Below the pieces are notes generated by a model, which saw only the letters and a list, made by a program, of their open reading frames with translations, searched no databases and was not told where the DNA came from. Of a DNA stretch of 64,000 nt, positions 18,165-27,200 are shown piece after piece. The position numbers were made by a program, and so were the translations under genes. The stretch lies in contig NZ_FMIZ01000005.1 of NCBI RefSeq assembly GCF_900095865.1, positions 124,001 to 188,000 on the forward strand, in the 5' to 3' direction. How positions within the stretch are numbered: position 1 is the first letter of the stretch; each line of letters begins with the position of its first letter. Source of the stretch: Massilioclostridium coli. Its GTDB lineage: Bacteria > Bacillota > Clostridia > Oscillospirales > Ruminococcaceae.

Positions 18165-18213
18165 AAACATGCACGGCTATCCCCTGTGCTTGTTTTATGT
18201 TCATGCCTTTTTT
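18153..18213 (+). terminator. RAT-overlapping terminator upstream of HPr
   Basis: AGGCATGAAC (18153-18162) pairs with GTTCATGCCT (18199-18208). It is extended inward by AAACA/TGTTT and GCAC/GTGC, and followed by six T. It should block transcription into the HPr gene unless the antiterminator protein stabilises the RAT. Confidence 0.88.
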
Positions 18214-18262
18214 GCTGTGTTAGTAGTAAAAATAATGCAATGTGAATTAGGAGGTTATTATT

Positions 18263-18523
18263 ATGAGAGCGTTTCAGTATGTAATCAAAGATGAAAATGG
18301 TATTCACGCACGACCAGCTGGATTGTTGGTAAAAAAAGTTTCTGTTTTGGAAGATTGTATGGTAACAATCCAAAAAGGGGAACGTTCTGCGGATGCCCGC
18401 AAATTATTTGCACTTATGAGTCTTGGTGTAGTATGTGGGGATGAAATTACAGTAAAGGTAAACGGTGGGGATGAAATTGCCGCTGAAAAAGAGATAAAAG
18501 AATTTTTTGAACAAAATCTATAG
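18263..18523 (+). CDS. HPr-family phosphocarrier protein lacking the regulatory serine
   Basis: This 86-residue HPr-fold protein carries phosphate from Enzyme I to EIIA domains and PRD regulators. The catalytic His15 lies in GIHARPA and is intact. At the position of regulatory Ser46 (Bacillus numbering, KSIMGVMSLG) this protein reads RKLFALMSLG, placing Lys47 there. HPr kinase should not be able to phosphorylate it at that site, so a CcpA co-repressor role is unlikely. It is the first gene after the RAT switch and is followed after 21 bases by the antiterminator gene. No other HPr gene is in the window. Confidence 0.93.
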   Translation: MRAFQYVIKDENGIHARPAGLLVKKVSVLEDCMVTIQKGERSADARKLFALMSLGVVCGDEITVKVNGGDEIAAEKEIKEFFEQNL

Positions 18524-18544
18524 AACAAAAAAAGGAGGAAGTCC

Positions 18545-19360
18545 ATGGAATACCAGGTGGTTAAGGCGATTAACAATAATGTCATACTTGCCAAAGAAGT
18601 TGGTTCAAGTGAGCAGGTAATGCTGATGTCAAAAGGCATTGGTTTTCATCGAAAATCAGGGGATTCCATTTCTGATCAGATGGGTTCCCAGGAAATCTTT
18701 AAATTTTGGAATAAGCCAAATATGATTTCCCATACCAGTTATGATTTCAATCAATTGGAACAGGTGGTGCGTCAAATTGTAGAGCAGGTCCACCAACGTA
18801 TGGGAGTAGAACCGGATTTGCTTTATCAACCTTTGTTGGATCATATTTCTTTTTCGTTGGACCGTATTAACTTTGGACTTCCTCTGGACAATCCTTATGG
18901 TACGGAAATTTCGGTTCTATATTCAATGGAGTATTCCTTTGCGAAACTGGCAGTAGAACATATTAGAAAAGAGCTGGGAGTAGATTTAGGGGAAAACGAA
19001 GTCGGTTTGATGGCATTGCATTTTAATACCGCTCGAAAACGTCGAACGATGAGTGTGACAATGGAACGTGTTAATCTTTTTAATGCCATTAGCACAATTT
19101 TAGAAGAACAGTTGGAATTATACGGTCAGGAACGGGAATTGGAGTTAAGGATTTTTCTTCTCTCATTAAATAATATGCTCCATCGCTGCTCCAATGGGGA
19201 AGTGTATTTGATGCCATGCAAACGTCAGGTTTTTGTTTCCATGAAAGAGAGCTATGAAATTGCAAAGGAAATTTCTACTTTGATTGAAGCAAAAATTGGA
19301 ATCCATTTAAATGACGATTGTATTGCATATTTGACAGTAGAAGTACAAAAAATAGTGTGA
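18545..19360 (+). CDS. BglG/GlcT-family PRD-containing transcription antiterminator
   Basis: This 271-residue RNA-binding antiterminator keeps PTS genes on. The CAT RNA-binding domain (residues 1-56) has the NNNVILAK and SKGIGFHRKSGD motifs. PRD1 (about 70-170) keeps both expected histidines, His100 in LLDHISF and His159 in MALHFNT. In PRD2 (about 175-271) hand alignment with LicT puts Ser in place of the first histidine and the VEV of YLTVEVQK in place of the second. PRD2 may therefore not be HPr-regulated. The gene is downstream of the RAT it most likely binds, creating a feedback loop. An AAAAGGAGG site precedes the ATG. Confidence 0.92.
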   Translation: MEYQVVKAINNNVILAKEVGSSEQVMLMSKGIGFHRKSGDSISDQMGSQEIFKFWNKPNMISHTSYDFNQLEQVVRQIVEQVHQRMGVEPDLLYQPLLDHISFSLDRINFGLPLDNPYGTEISVLYSMEYSFAKLAVEHIRKELGVDLGENEVGLMALHFNTARKRRTMSVTMERVNLFNAISTILEEQLELYGQERELELRIFLLSLNNMLHRCSNGEVYLMPCKRQVFVSMKESYEIAKEISTLIEAKIGIHLNDDCIAYLTVEVQKIV

Positions 19361-19637
19361 AATACCATGTTTCGCTTATTTTCACACATGTACTACCTTG
19401 TAATTAGTGTTACAATTGAATTTTTGTGTATTTTTATTTTGCTCTATTGACATACTAGTGTTATCTGTAATGTTTTCATTCCTAGTTTTATCATAAGTAG
19501 TGCTAGTGAAAACAAAAGTTTATCTGCTATAAAAAAGAAATTTTTGATTAAAAGCTATAAATGGTTCTATTTTATTTTACTATGGCACGTTTCGGTGCTT
19601 TGTAATTAAAAATTGACAGGATGATCATGAAAGGAAA
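19361..19637. other. AT-rich leader region upstream of the EIIA gene
   Basis: This 277-base stretch has no gene. I looked for a second RAT and found none. A small GCAC/GTGC hairpin occurs near 19585-19600. TTGACA occurs at 19448, but no good -10 is at the right spacing. Confidence 0.4.
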
Positions 19638-20126
19638 ATGAATATGTTTGGTTTTGGTAAGAAAAAAACAGCAAAGGAAATTCTAGCAACACAAAGTGGG
19701 AGTTTAGTTCCCATGGAACAAGTACCAGATGATGTATTTGCACAAAAAATTTTAGGAGACGGCATTGCAGTACTACCTACAGATGGAAAGGTAGTTTCTC
19801 CAGTAGACGGCGTAATCTCTAATGTGACTGATACCCTTCATGCCTATGGGATTGCTTCTGATGATGGACTGGATATTTTGGTTCATATTGGTGTAAATAC
19901 CGTAGAGTTAAAAGGGGAGGGTTTTCAGGCCTTGGTCAAAGAAGGAGACCATGTAAAAGCTGGAGACCCTTTGGCGCAGGTGGATTTGGAACTGGTTGCG
20001 TCAAAAGGTTATCCGCTGCATACGCCCATTATTATTACCAATATGGATGAGATTACAGATCTTCACTTTGAGCAAGGGGATACTATTGCTGGAGAAACCG
20101 TAGTGATGACTTACCATCATGCGTAG
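19638..20126 (+). CDS. PTS glucose-type EIIA component
   Basis: This 162-residue stand-alone EIIA of the glucose (Crr) family accepts phosphate from HPr and gives it to EIIB. The paired active-site histidines are spaced as in E. coli EIIA-Glc: His68 in TLHAYG and the phosphorylated His83 in ILVHIGVNTVEL. The GEGF and GDPL segments of the beta sandwich are complete. It precedes the EIICB gene by 28 bases, so together they make one glucose-type permease. A separate EIIA is less common in Firmicutes, where it is often fused to EIICB. Confidence 0.95.
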   Translation: MNMFGFGKKKTAKEILATQSGSLVPMEQVPDDVFAQKILGDGIAVLPTDGKVVSPVDGVISNVTDTLHAYGIASDDGLDILVHIGVNTVELKGEGFQALVKEGDHVKAGDPLAQVDLELVASKGYPLHTPIIITNMDEITDLHFEQGDTIAGETVVMTYHHA

Positions 20127-20154
20127 ATAAACAATAATAGAAAGAAGGATTATA

Positions 20155-21810
20155 ATGGCTGAACATAGTCTGAAAAAAGACCGCTCTGTTTTTTCGCTCT
20201 TACAGCGGATTGGACGGTCATTTATGTTGCCAATTGCACTGCTGCCTGTAGCTGGCTTGCTGTTGGGGATTGGCGCATCGTTTACGAATGCAACCATGAT
20301 CGAAGCTTATGGATTGGAAAATATCCTGGGCGATGGCACCGTATTGCATGCAATTTTACAGGTAATGAATTCCGCTGGTCAGGTTATATTTGATAACTTG
20401 CCAATTTTATTTGCCATGGGTGTTGCCCTTGGAATGGCGGAAAAAGAAAAAGAAGTTGCAACATTATCCGCTGCAATCGCTTATTTTGCGATGAACGCCA
20501 CCATAAACGCAATGCTTAAAATTTCTGGGCAAATCCTACCAGATGGAAGTATTTCCCCTGATGTTATGCAAGGCGCAATTGGCTCCGCTACTGGTATTAT
20601 GTCCTTACAGATGGGTGTCTTTGGTGGTATTATTGTTGGGCTTGGTGTTGCCGCATTACACAACCGTTTTTATAAAATAAAATTGCCAACTGTATTGTCT
20701 TTCTTTGGAGGAACCCGCTTTGTCCCTATTATTTCCACTGTTGTTTATGTTTTAGTAGGTGCTTTGATGTTCTTCCTGTGGCCATTTATCCAAAAAGGGA
20801 TTTACGCATTAGGAGGATTAGTACTCAGCTCCGGCTATGCGGGAACTTTTATTTATGGTGTGTTGGAACGTGCTTTGATTCCATTTGGTTTGCACCATGT
20901 GTTCTATTTACCATTCTGGCAGACTGGCTTAGGCGGAAGCATGATGATCGACGGTGTGAACATTATGGGTGCGCAAAATATTTTCTTCGCACAATTGGCT
21001 TCCCCAACTACGCAAGAATTTAGTGTGGAAGCAACCCGCTTTATGACAGGTAAATTCCCATTGATGATGTTTGGTCTACCAGGTGCGGCGTTGGCGATGT
21101 ATTCCTGCGCAAAATCTAGCAAGAAAAAAATTGTGGGTGGTTTGTTGTTATCCGCAGCTTTAACAGCATTTTTAACCGGTATTACCGAACCGTTGGAATT
21201 TACCTTCCTGTTTGTTGCACCAGCTTTATATGCAATCCATTGTGTATTTGCTGGGTTGGCTTATATGTTGATGCATCTCCTCAATGTCACCATTGGCATG
21301 ACTTTTTCTGGTGGTGTAATTGACTTCCTGTTGTTTGGCGTTTTACAGGGGAATGAAAAAACCAATTGGTTATTGGTCATCCCTGTTGGTATTGCCTATT
21401 TTGTCATTTACTATTTCCTATTCCGGTTCTTAATCAAGAAATTTAATTTAAAAACTCCAGGACGGGAAGACGATGGGGAAGAAACCAAACTATTTACCCG
21501 TAAAGATGTGGACGCAAGAAAAAATCAGGAAAAGAATGTAGATAGTAAACAAGCTACGTCATCCGGCTCTGAAACATCCGCTCTTATTTTAGAAGGGCTT
21601 GGTGGTATGGAGAATATTAAAAACTTGGATTGTTGCGCTACCCGTTTACGTGTTACTGTAAATGATAGCGGAAAAGTACAGGATAGTTTATTAAAACAGA
21701 GTGGGGCAGCAGGGATCATTCACAAAGGCGATGGTGTTCAGGTGATTTATGGACCACGTGTTACAGTAATAAAAAGTGAACTAGAAGATTATATTGACCA
21801 TTTATCTTAG
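20155..21810 (+). CDS. PTS glucose/maltose-type EIICB permease
   Basis: This is a 551-residue sugar transporter and kinase. The EIIC domain (about residues 15-430) has roughly ten membrane helices, with family motifs FDNLPILFAMGVALG, PFGLHHVFY and GITEPLEFTFLF. A charged linker (about 440-475) leads to an EIIB domain with DCCATRLR, where Cys494 should be the phosphorylated residue and Cys493 precedes it. No EIIA domain is attached; it is supplied by the upstream gene. Glucose, maltose or trehalose-like sugars are all possible for this family. A strong terminator follows. Confidence 0.93.
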   Translation: MAEHSLKKDRSVFSLLQRIGRSFMLPIALLPVAGLLLGIGASFTNATMIEAYGLENILGDGTVLHAILQVMNSAGQVIFDNLPILFAMGVALGMAEKEKEVATLSAAIAYFAMNATINAMLKISGQILPDGSISPDVMQGAIGSATGIMSLQMGVFGGIIVGLGVAALHNRFYKIKLPTVLSFFGGTRFVPIISTVVYVLVGALMFFLWPFIQKGIYALGGLVLSSGYAGTFIYGVLERALIPFGLHHVFYLPFWQTGLGGSMMIDGVNIMGAQNIFFAQLASPTTQEFSVEATRFMTGKFPLMMFGLPGAALAMYSCAKSSKKKIVGGLLLSAALTAFLTGITEPLEFTFLFVAPALYAIHCVFAGLAYMLMHLLNVTIGMTFSGGVIDFLLFGVLQGNEKTNWLLVIPVGIAYFVIYYFLFRFLIKKFNLKTPGREDDGEETKLFTRKDVDARKNQEKNVDSKQATSSGSETSALILEGLGGMENIKNLDCCATRLRVTVNDSGKVQDSLLKQSGAAGIIHKGDGVQVIYGPRVTVIKSELEDYIDHLS

Positions 21811-21817
21811 ATTTTGT

Positions 21818-21855
21818 CTCCATTCCTGTATCTGATAAACAGGAATGGAGCTTTT
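21818..21855 (+). terminator. Terminator after the EIICB gene
   Basis: CTCCATTCCTGT (21818-21829) pairs perfectly with ACAGGAATGGAG (21839-21850), followed by CTTTT. Confidence 0.9.
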
Positions 21856-21944
21856 CATATAATAAAAACCTATTTCAAAATCACCAATGTTCCGCACAAA
21901 TAATCAGCAATATTGCTAAAAAGAAGAAATTACCATAGAATCTC

Positions 21945-21972
21945 TTGACAATACCAATTAGCTTGATATAAT
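21945..21972 (+). promoter_or_regulatory. Consensus promoter of the flavin reductase-rubredoxin gene
   Basis: A perfect TTGACA (21945-21950) and a perfect TATAAT (21967-21972) are 16 bases apart. Transcription would start near 21979. Confidence 0.85.
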
Positions 21973-21984
21973 AAAATTAAGAAT

Positions 21985-22030
21985 AATTATCAATTTGATA
22001 GTTGATATCTATATTGTAGCAATCAACTAT
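21985..22030 (+). promoter_or_regulatory. Two mutually exclusive inverted repeats in the leader
   Basis: AATTATCAA (21985-21993) pairs with TTGATAGTT (21995-22003) around one base with one mismatch, forming an operator-like palindrome just after the start site. ATAGTTGAT (21998-22006) is also perfectly complementary to ATCAACTAT (22022-22030), forming an RNA hairpin 10 bases before the ribosome site. The two structures share the same central arm. Confidence 0.65.
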
Positions 22031-22055
22031 ATTGGAACAAGGGGGAGGTCTTGTT

Positions 22056-22703
22056 ATGGATTTAAAACCGTTAATGCAACTTTCTTATGGAATGTATGTT
22101 GTTGGAGCAGACGACAATGGCAAACCAGCGGGATGTATCGTCAACACAATTTCTCAAATTACCAGCGAAAACCCGATTGTAGCGCTAAGTATGAATAAAA
22201 ACAATTATACCCACGATGTAATCCTCAATTCTGGAAAATTTAGTGTTAGTATTTTATCAGAACAAACAGACCCAACTGTCATTTCGTATATGGGATTTTC
22301 CTCCGGGCGAGATACCAATAAGTTTGAACAGGTTGCTTATCGTATGGTAGAAGATATGCCTGTTTTGACGGACCATATTTCCGGGGCATTCCTCTGCAAA
22401 GTAGTGGGCAGTTATGAAGTGGAAACACATACGATTATTTTAGGCAGGGTAGTGGATACCTTTAATTATAACGATGATATCCCTCCAATGTCTTACCGTT
22501 ATTACCATCAGGTCGTAAAAGGAAAAGCTCCTAAAAATGCGCCTACTTACGTAAAGGAAGAAGTAACAGCAGAACAGCCAGAAGAAGAAATTTATGTCTG
22601 TACTGTTTGCGGTTATGTTTACCATGGGGATTTAACAAAAGAACCGGATGATTATGTTTGTCCAATTTGTAAGCAGGGAAAAGATAAATTTGTAAAAAAA
22701 TAA
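22056..22703 (+). CDS. Flavin reductase-rubredoxin fusion (high-molecular-weight rubredoxin)
   Basis: This is a 215-residue two-domain redox protein. An FMN-binding flavin reductase domain (about residues 1-160) is followed by an acidic linker (EEVTAEQPEEE) and a C-terminal rubredoxin-like domain with the iron ligands in CTVCGYVYHG and CPICKQGKDKF. In Moorella such a protein (Hrb) passes electrons from NADH to a flavodiiron protein for O2 or NO reduction. That role here is inference, since no flavodiiron gene is nearby. I choose ATG 22056 after GGGGGAGG rather than the upstream TTG at 22032. It is monocistronic. Confidence 0.92.
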   Translation: MDLKPLMQLSYGMYVVGADDNGKPAGCIVNTISQITSENPIVALSMNKNNYTHDVILNSGKFSVSILSEQTDPTVISYMGFSSGRDTNKFEQVAYRMVEDMPVLTDHISGAFLCKVVGSYEVETHTIILGRVVDTFNYNDDIPPMSYRYYHQVVKGKAPKNAPTYVKEEVTAEQPEEEIYVCTVCGYVYHGDLTKEPDDYVCPICKQGKDKFVKK

Positions 22704-22715
22704 TTTCGTTTTATG

Positions 22716-22750
22716 AAAAAACAGGCATCCAATAAGATGTCTGTTTTTTT
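22716..22750 (+). terminator. Terminator after the rubredoxin fusion
   Basis: AAAAACAGGCATC pairs with GATGTCTGTTTTT (one G-U) around CAATAA and runs into T residues. Confidence 0.88.
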
Positions 22751-23201
22751 GTTCTGATTTAAAGTGATGTTAATTTTTGGATTTAAATTAGATACGCAAC
22801 AAAAATATTTAATATAAGGTTTTCCAAGGTAAAGCGGGATTGTATAGCACAACTGTATTACAAAGGTTTATATTACAGGAAAAGGGCTGTAAGAAACTTC
22901 CTTTGGAGAGGAAATTTATTATTTCAAATTCGAATCAATTATCTATTCATAAGTGTTTTTATTTCTTAGTAGAATGGATAAAAGATGAAAAAGATTTGAA
23001 AATATCTTTATAAATAGAAACCAGATAGAAAATATTAGATACTTGTAATATATTATAATTTCCATCTTTTTGGATATCAAAATAGGTACAGGAATTTATG
23101 AATGGTGTAATTCAAAATATAGAAAATGGTGGTTGATTTTTCACTCAATGGGAAAATATTTCATACCATAAAATGAAAACCAACGAAAAGAGGGGCAACC
23201 A
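22751..23201. other. AT-rich intergenic region upstream of hsp20
   Basis: This ~450-base region has no coding frame of note. I looked for a CIRCE heat-shock operator (TTAGCACTC/GAGTGCTAA) upstream of the Hsp20 gene and did not find one. No strong promoter could be picked out. Confidence 0.5.
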
Positions 23202-23606
23202 ATGTTTGAACTAACTCCATTTGAACAGGAAAGCCAAAGTTTTTATCAATATTTAGAACAAAATCTATTTGATTTAGTTGGACTTTCCCATTACCACACA
23301 AAAATACAGGAAACTGAGAAAACCTATGAAATACAAATAGAACTGCCAGGGTTTGAAAAAGAGGATATTTCAATTACAATTCAGCAGAATAAAATGGTCA
23401 TTGAAGCAAAGCAGCATAAATTAATACAGGAGCAAACGGCTGATTACCATACTAGTAAAAATGAAAGCCGGGCATTTGTAAGAAGTTTTGACGTTTCCAA
23501 TGTGGAAACGGATCAAATTACAGTGGATTATCGGCAAGGGCTATTACGGCTTTCCCTTCCCAAAAAAGAACCATCCTCTATTCCCATAAAGAAGATTGAA
23601 TTATAA
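23202..23606 (+). CDS. Hsp20/alpha-crystallin family small heat shock protein
   Basis: This is a 134-residue ATP-independent holdase that keeps unfolded proteins soluble. After a ~35-residue N-terminal arm, the alpha-crystallin domain begins at IQETEKTYEIQIELPGF and shows GFEKEDISI and the family DYRQGLLRLSLPK block. It ends with a short tail containing the IPI motif (SSIPIKKIEL) used for oligomer contacts. Length is typical. An AGAGGGG site precedes the ATG. It stands alone between AT-rich spacers and a terminator. Confidence 0.95.
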   Translation: MFELTPFEQESQSFYQYLEQNLFDLVGLSHYHTKIQETEKTYEIQIELPGFEKEDISITIQQNKMVIEAKQHKLIQEQTADYHTSKNESRAFVRSFDVSNVETDQITVDYRQGLLRLSLPKKEPSSIPIKKIEL

Positions 23607-23619
23607 ACTGTAGAAAGGT

Positions 23620-23666
23620 AAAATAAAAACTGGTTTTCTTTTTTAAGATGACCAGTTTTTATTTTG
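23620..23666 (+). terminator. Terminator after hsp20
   Basis: A perfect 15-bp stem pairs AAAATAAAAACTGGT (23620-23634) with ACCAGTTTTTATTTT (23651-23665). Confidence 0.88.
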
Positions 23667-23768
23667 TTTTACCAGGTCAAGGCGTTACTGCCATAAAGGT
23701 TTGACACTAACAGCATGATCGGATACAATCAATGATATAGTAAGTTACTGCTGGAGGATATAATTGCG

Positions 23769-24212
23769 ATGAAAAATTCGTTTGCAGTATGGGTATCAGA
23801 GTTGCTCAAGGAGATGACAGAAGAAGAGAAATTTACAAATACGGTATATCTATTGAGTTATTATCCAATTGTTTTCCATATTTGTGCAGCGGCGTTCGCT
23901 GTTATAGAACTTATAGCGATATTTACAGGTAATCTTGTTTGTATCATCTTTTTTGCTGTTTGCGTCTTGTTAACAGAATTTTGTGTATGGATGTGCCGCA
24001 GGCATAAAGTTGTGATCGAAGGTGATGTTTTGCATTTAACACCTATGATCGGAAGATCAAGGACGGTTCGTTTTAGCGATCTCACTTCTTTTAAGGAAAT
24101 ACCGAAAATTGGAGTGAAACTTTATGTGCGTACTAAAAAGGTTTGTACCGTATCTTGCGATTGTGTTGGTTACAAAGAATTTTTACAAATGTTAAAAAAC
24201 AGGGTCATTTAG
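23769..24212 (+). CDS. Small membrane protein of unknown function (DUF6560-like)
   Basis: This is a 147-residue protein with a short cytoplasmic N-terminus and two predicted membrane helices (about residues 25-45 and 50-72). A ~75-residue soluble C-terminus has a beta-rich pattern (VVIEGDVLHLTPMIGRSRTVRF) reminiscent of bacterial PH-like domains. I tentatively link it to DUF6560. Its reaction or partner is unknown. It has a CTGGAGGA ribosome site, its own terminator and no operon partner. Base composition is slightly more mixed than the flanks. Confidence 0.75.
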   Translation: MKNSFAVWVSELLKEMTEEEKFTNTVYLLSYYPIVFHICAAAFAVIELIAIFTGNLVCIIFFAVCVLLTEFCVWMCRRHKVVIEGDVLHLTPMIGRSRTVRFSDLTSFKEIPKIGVKLYVRTKKVCTVSCDCVGYKEFLQMLKNRVI

Positions 24213-24217
24213 AATTG

Positions 24218-24262
24218 AAAAATTCCCATCTATGAATTTAGATTCATAGATGGGAATTTTTA
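24218..24262. terminator. Bidirectional terminator between the small membrane protein and the rhamnosidase
   Basis: AATTCCCATCTATGAAT (24221-24237) and ATTCATAGATGGGAATT (24242-24258) form a perfect 17-bp stem with a TTAG loop. A and T tracts extend it on both sides, serving both convergent genes. Confidence 0.9.
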
Positions 24263-24294
24263 GTTCGTTTAGTTAGGATAAGAAGAATAACACT

Positions 24295-27200
24295 TTATCT
24301 TTTGATTTTTTTCATGATATAAACAGCACCTCCGGCAATTGCAAGTACTGCTACTCCAGCGATTGGAAGGGCAACATCTCCTGTTTGTGGAGCGTCTTGT
24401 GAGCTGTTGCCAGAAGGGTTAGAGCTAGGTTCTTCTGAAGGGGTAGAAGGGGTTTCAGATGGTGTTTCAGAAGGCTCCTCGGATGGGTTAGATGGAGTTG
24501 GTTCTGTATTATTTGTTACATATCCATCAGCCACAGAAACATTTAGTTTATCACCATCTATAGTAAAGTCATATCCACCAGCTTGTACAGTAAAGGCTGC
24601 TACCGTTTCACCATTGTTTTCTTCCATACCAGTAAAGGCGATTCCTTCTACATTAATAGATTTTGCCATTTCTTCTGTTACTGGCAAATATAGAGTAGCA
24701 GAAGTGTTAGCAGGGATTTCAGCATGATAGGAAGACATAGTTCCATCATTAGCTGTCCAGTTGGAAACAATATTTCCGTAAACAGAGTCATAGCTGCCGT
24801 TTGCGTAGGTAATGCGACCACTCTCATCAACAGTAGGTTGTAAGATAATCGATTGGAAACCAGGGTTATCTTCATCTGCGTTGATACCGGACATGTATTC
24901 ATACATCCATTCCAGACAAGCACCATAAGAATAATGGTTAAAGGAGTTCATACCAGAATCACCAAAGCTGTTTTCCACAGAATAGGAGTTCCAGCGTTCC
25001 CAAATGGTAGTAGCACCATTTTTCACAGAGTATAACCAAGAAGGCATACTGTCTTGTAACAGAAGGTCATAAGCAACATCCTGGGCACCGATTTCGGTCA
25101 AAACAGGGAGGATAACATTAACACCCAGGAAACCAACATTTAAGGTGTTTTCATCGTAGCCTTCTCGGATGGAACCATCTTCATTTTTGATGTTAGTAAT
25201 CAGATTAGCGATCATAGTATCTCGTTGTTCAATAGAATCATATAAACCACATTTTAAAGCCCACAATAAAGCTGTTTGGGCATTATCCACAACAGGATAG
25301 CCGTGTTGAGAAACAGTAACACCATCTGCGGAAGAAGATAAAACGTTGTTGTTTTCATCCACGTATTTTTCTAGGAAAGCAATTTTTAAAGCATCATATT
25401 TAGCGTCATATTTTTGTTTTGCTTGTGTATTGCCAATGGCGTCCGCCATTTTGCTCATCAGTTGGGTGGTGTAAACCTGATAAACAGCATTCATATATGG
25501 GATAGATGCTCCATTAAAGGATAACCAATCACCAAACTTATCTGTAGCATATCCTTGTTCATCAATGACATCCATATAAGCATCCATTTGGTCATAGTAT
25601 TCTTGAATTAAGGTAATATCACCAGTTTGCTGATAGAGTACCCATGGAATAATAATTCCCGCATCGCTCCAGCCACTTGCGATTTTTCCCGCAAATAATG
25701 CTACAAAACTAGAAGGCATGATAGCACTATAAGCATTATCATGTTGTGCAGCATGTTCCTGCATGATTTCATTATAGTTTTCTAGGAAGGAAAATACATC
25801 ATAGTTGTAAACACCGGTTTGTGCAAACAATTGGGCATCCCCAGTCCAACCTGCGCGTTCCCCACGTTGTGGACAGTCGGTTGGAATAGAGAGATAGTTT
25901 CCCTTTTGGCTCCAAAGTGTGTTGCTGACAAGCTGATTAATATCCGCATTGGAGGTTTCCAAATGTCCGGTTTGTTCCCCAACGGCGGTAATTACTTTTC
26001 CTTCAAGATTATGGATAGTAATATCCTGGTCAGCTGTAATTTCTACATAGCGGAAACCATGGTAGGTAAAGGAAGGTTGGAAAGTTTGGGTTTCCTCATT
26101 AGAGAAGGTATAAATATCAGTTACTGTAGAAGGAACTACAGCATTTGTAATTGCCTTCATATATAGAGTATCTTTTGGACCATCGCTTCCACCAGCTTCA
26201 ACAGTAGGATTCTTTTTACCATCATTGAGCATTTCCGCATGGCATATTGACATCGTTGCCCCTTGTGGACCACTGACGGATAGGCTTGTAACCCCTACCA
26301 TGTTTTGACCCATATCCACAATTAATTTATCACCAGCTTTTAAAGTGATGTCTTTGGAAATATCCACATCGTGTTTGGTAACAGCGCCAAAATCGTTTCC
26401 AGCTTGTTCCGGTGTTAATGTTTCACTATCATTATAGGTAAAGGCGGACAAAGGATGTTGGGTATATTCTTCTGCTACTCTTGCAACCGCTTTTGTGCTA
26501 GAACGTAATTCTCCGACATAGTTGCCTTCTATCACATTGGACCAGTTGGAAGTATCATATCCAACATTGTTCCAACCATCTACCTCTTTTGCGATATTTG
26601 CATCGTAACTTTCTCCGTTAAAATAATCGTTTTCGGTAACTGGACTGTGATCACTGGATTTCCAATCGTTTTGGTTGGTGTTGATCACCTGAGTGGAGCC
26701 ATCTGTGTAAGTGATTGCTAGTTTTGCAATCAATGCTAGTTCGTTGGTTGCGCCTTCTCCAGAATCACCAATCACATCTTGATAAGCACCAACATTACCA
26801 ATTTTTCCAGCATACCAGCCTTTGCCCAACATAACTCCCATTGCAAGGCTGTCCCCAGAAATATAGTTGGTAACATCATAGGTTTGATAATTGGTATAAT
26901 ATTTGTAATCCGTCCATCCTGGATTGAAGATATCGTCTACAGTTTCTCCGTTTTGTTCCGCTTTTACTTCCTGTCCATTTAAATATGCGGTGTAAATTCC
27001 CAAGGAAGAAATATAAAGTTTTGCGGAAGCTACTTCTTTACCAGTTAATTTTTGTTCGGTGCGTAGCATAGGAGCGCCGTTTTCCTGGCTGGTAGGCATA
27101 ATCCATTTGGCATCGCCAAAATCACATCCAGTGTCAAAATGGGCGGGCTCTGAAGTGATGGATTTACCTTGTTTGTCCACTACGGTAACAGTCCAGCAGT

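Noticed and set aside
19361-19637. A second RAT before EIIA/EIICB
   Set aside because: I looked for the TTACTGATTC...GGCA pattern and a competing terminator and found neither.
21985-22003. Fur or PerR box in front of the rubredoxin fusion
   Set aside because: The palindrome shares ATTATCA-like words with Fur boxes but not their order or spacing, so I call only an unassigned palindrome.
22751-23201. CIRCE or other heat-shock operator before hsp20
   Set aside because: No TTAGCACTC/GAGTGCTAA repeat is present.
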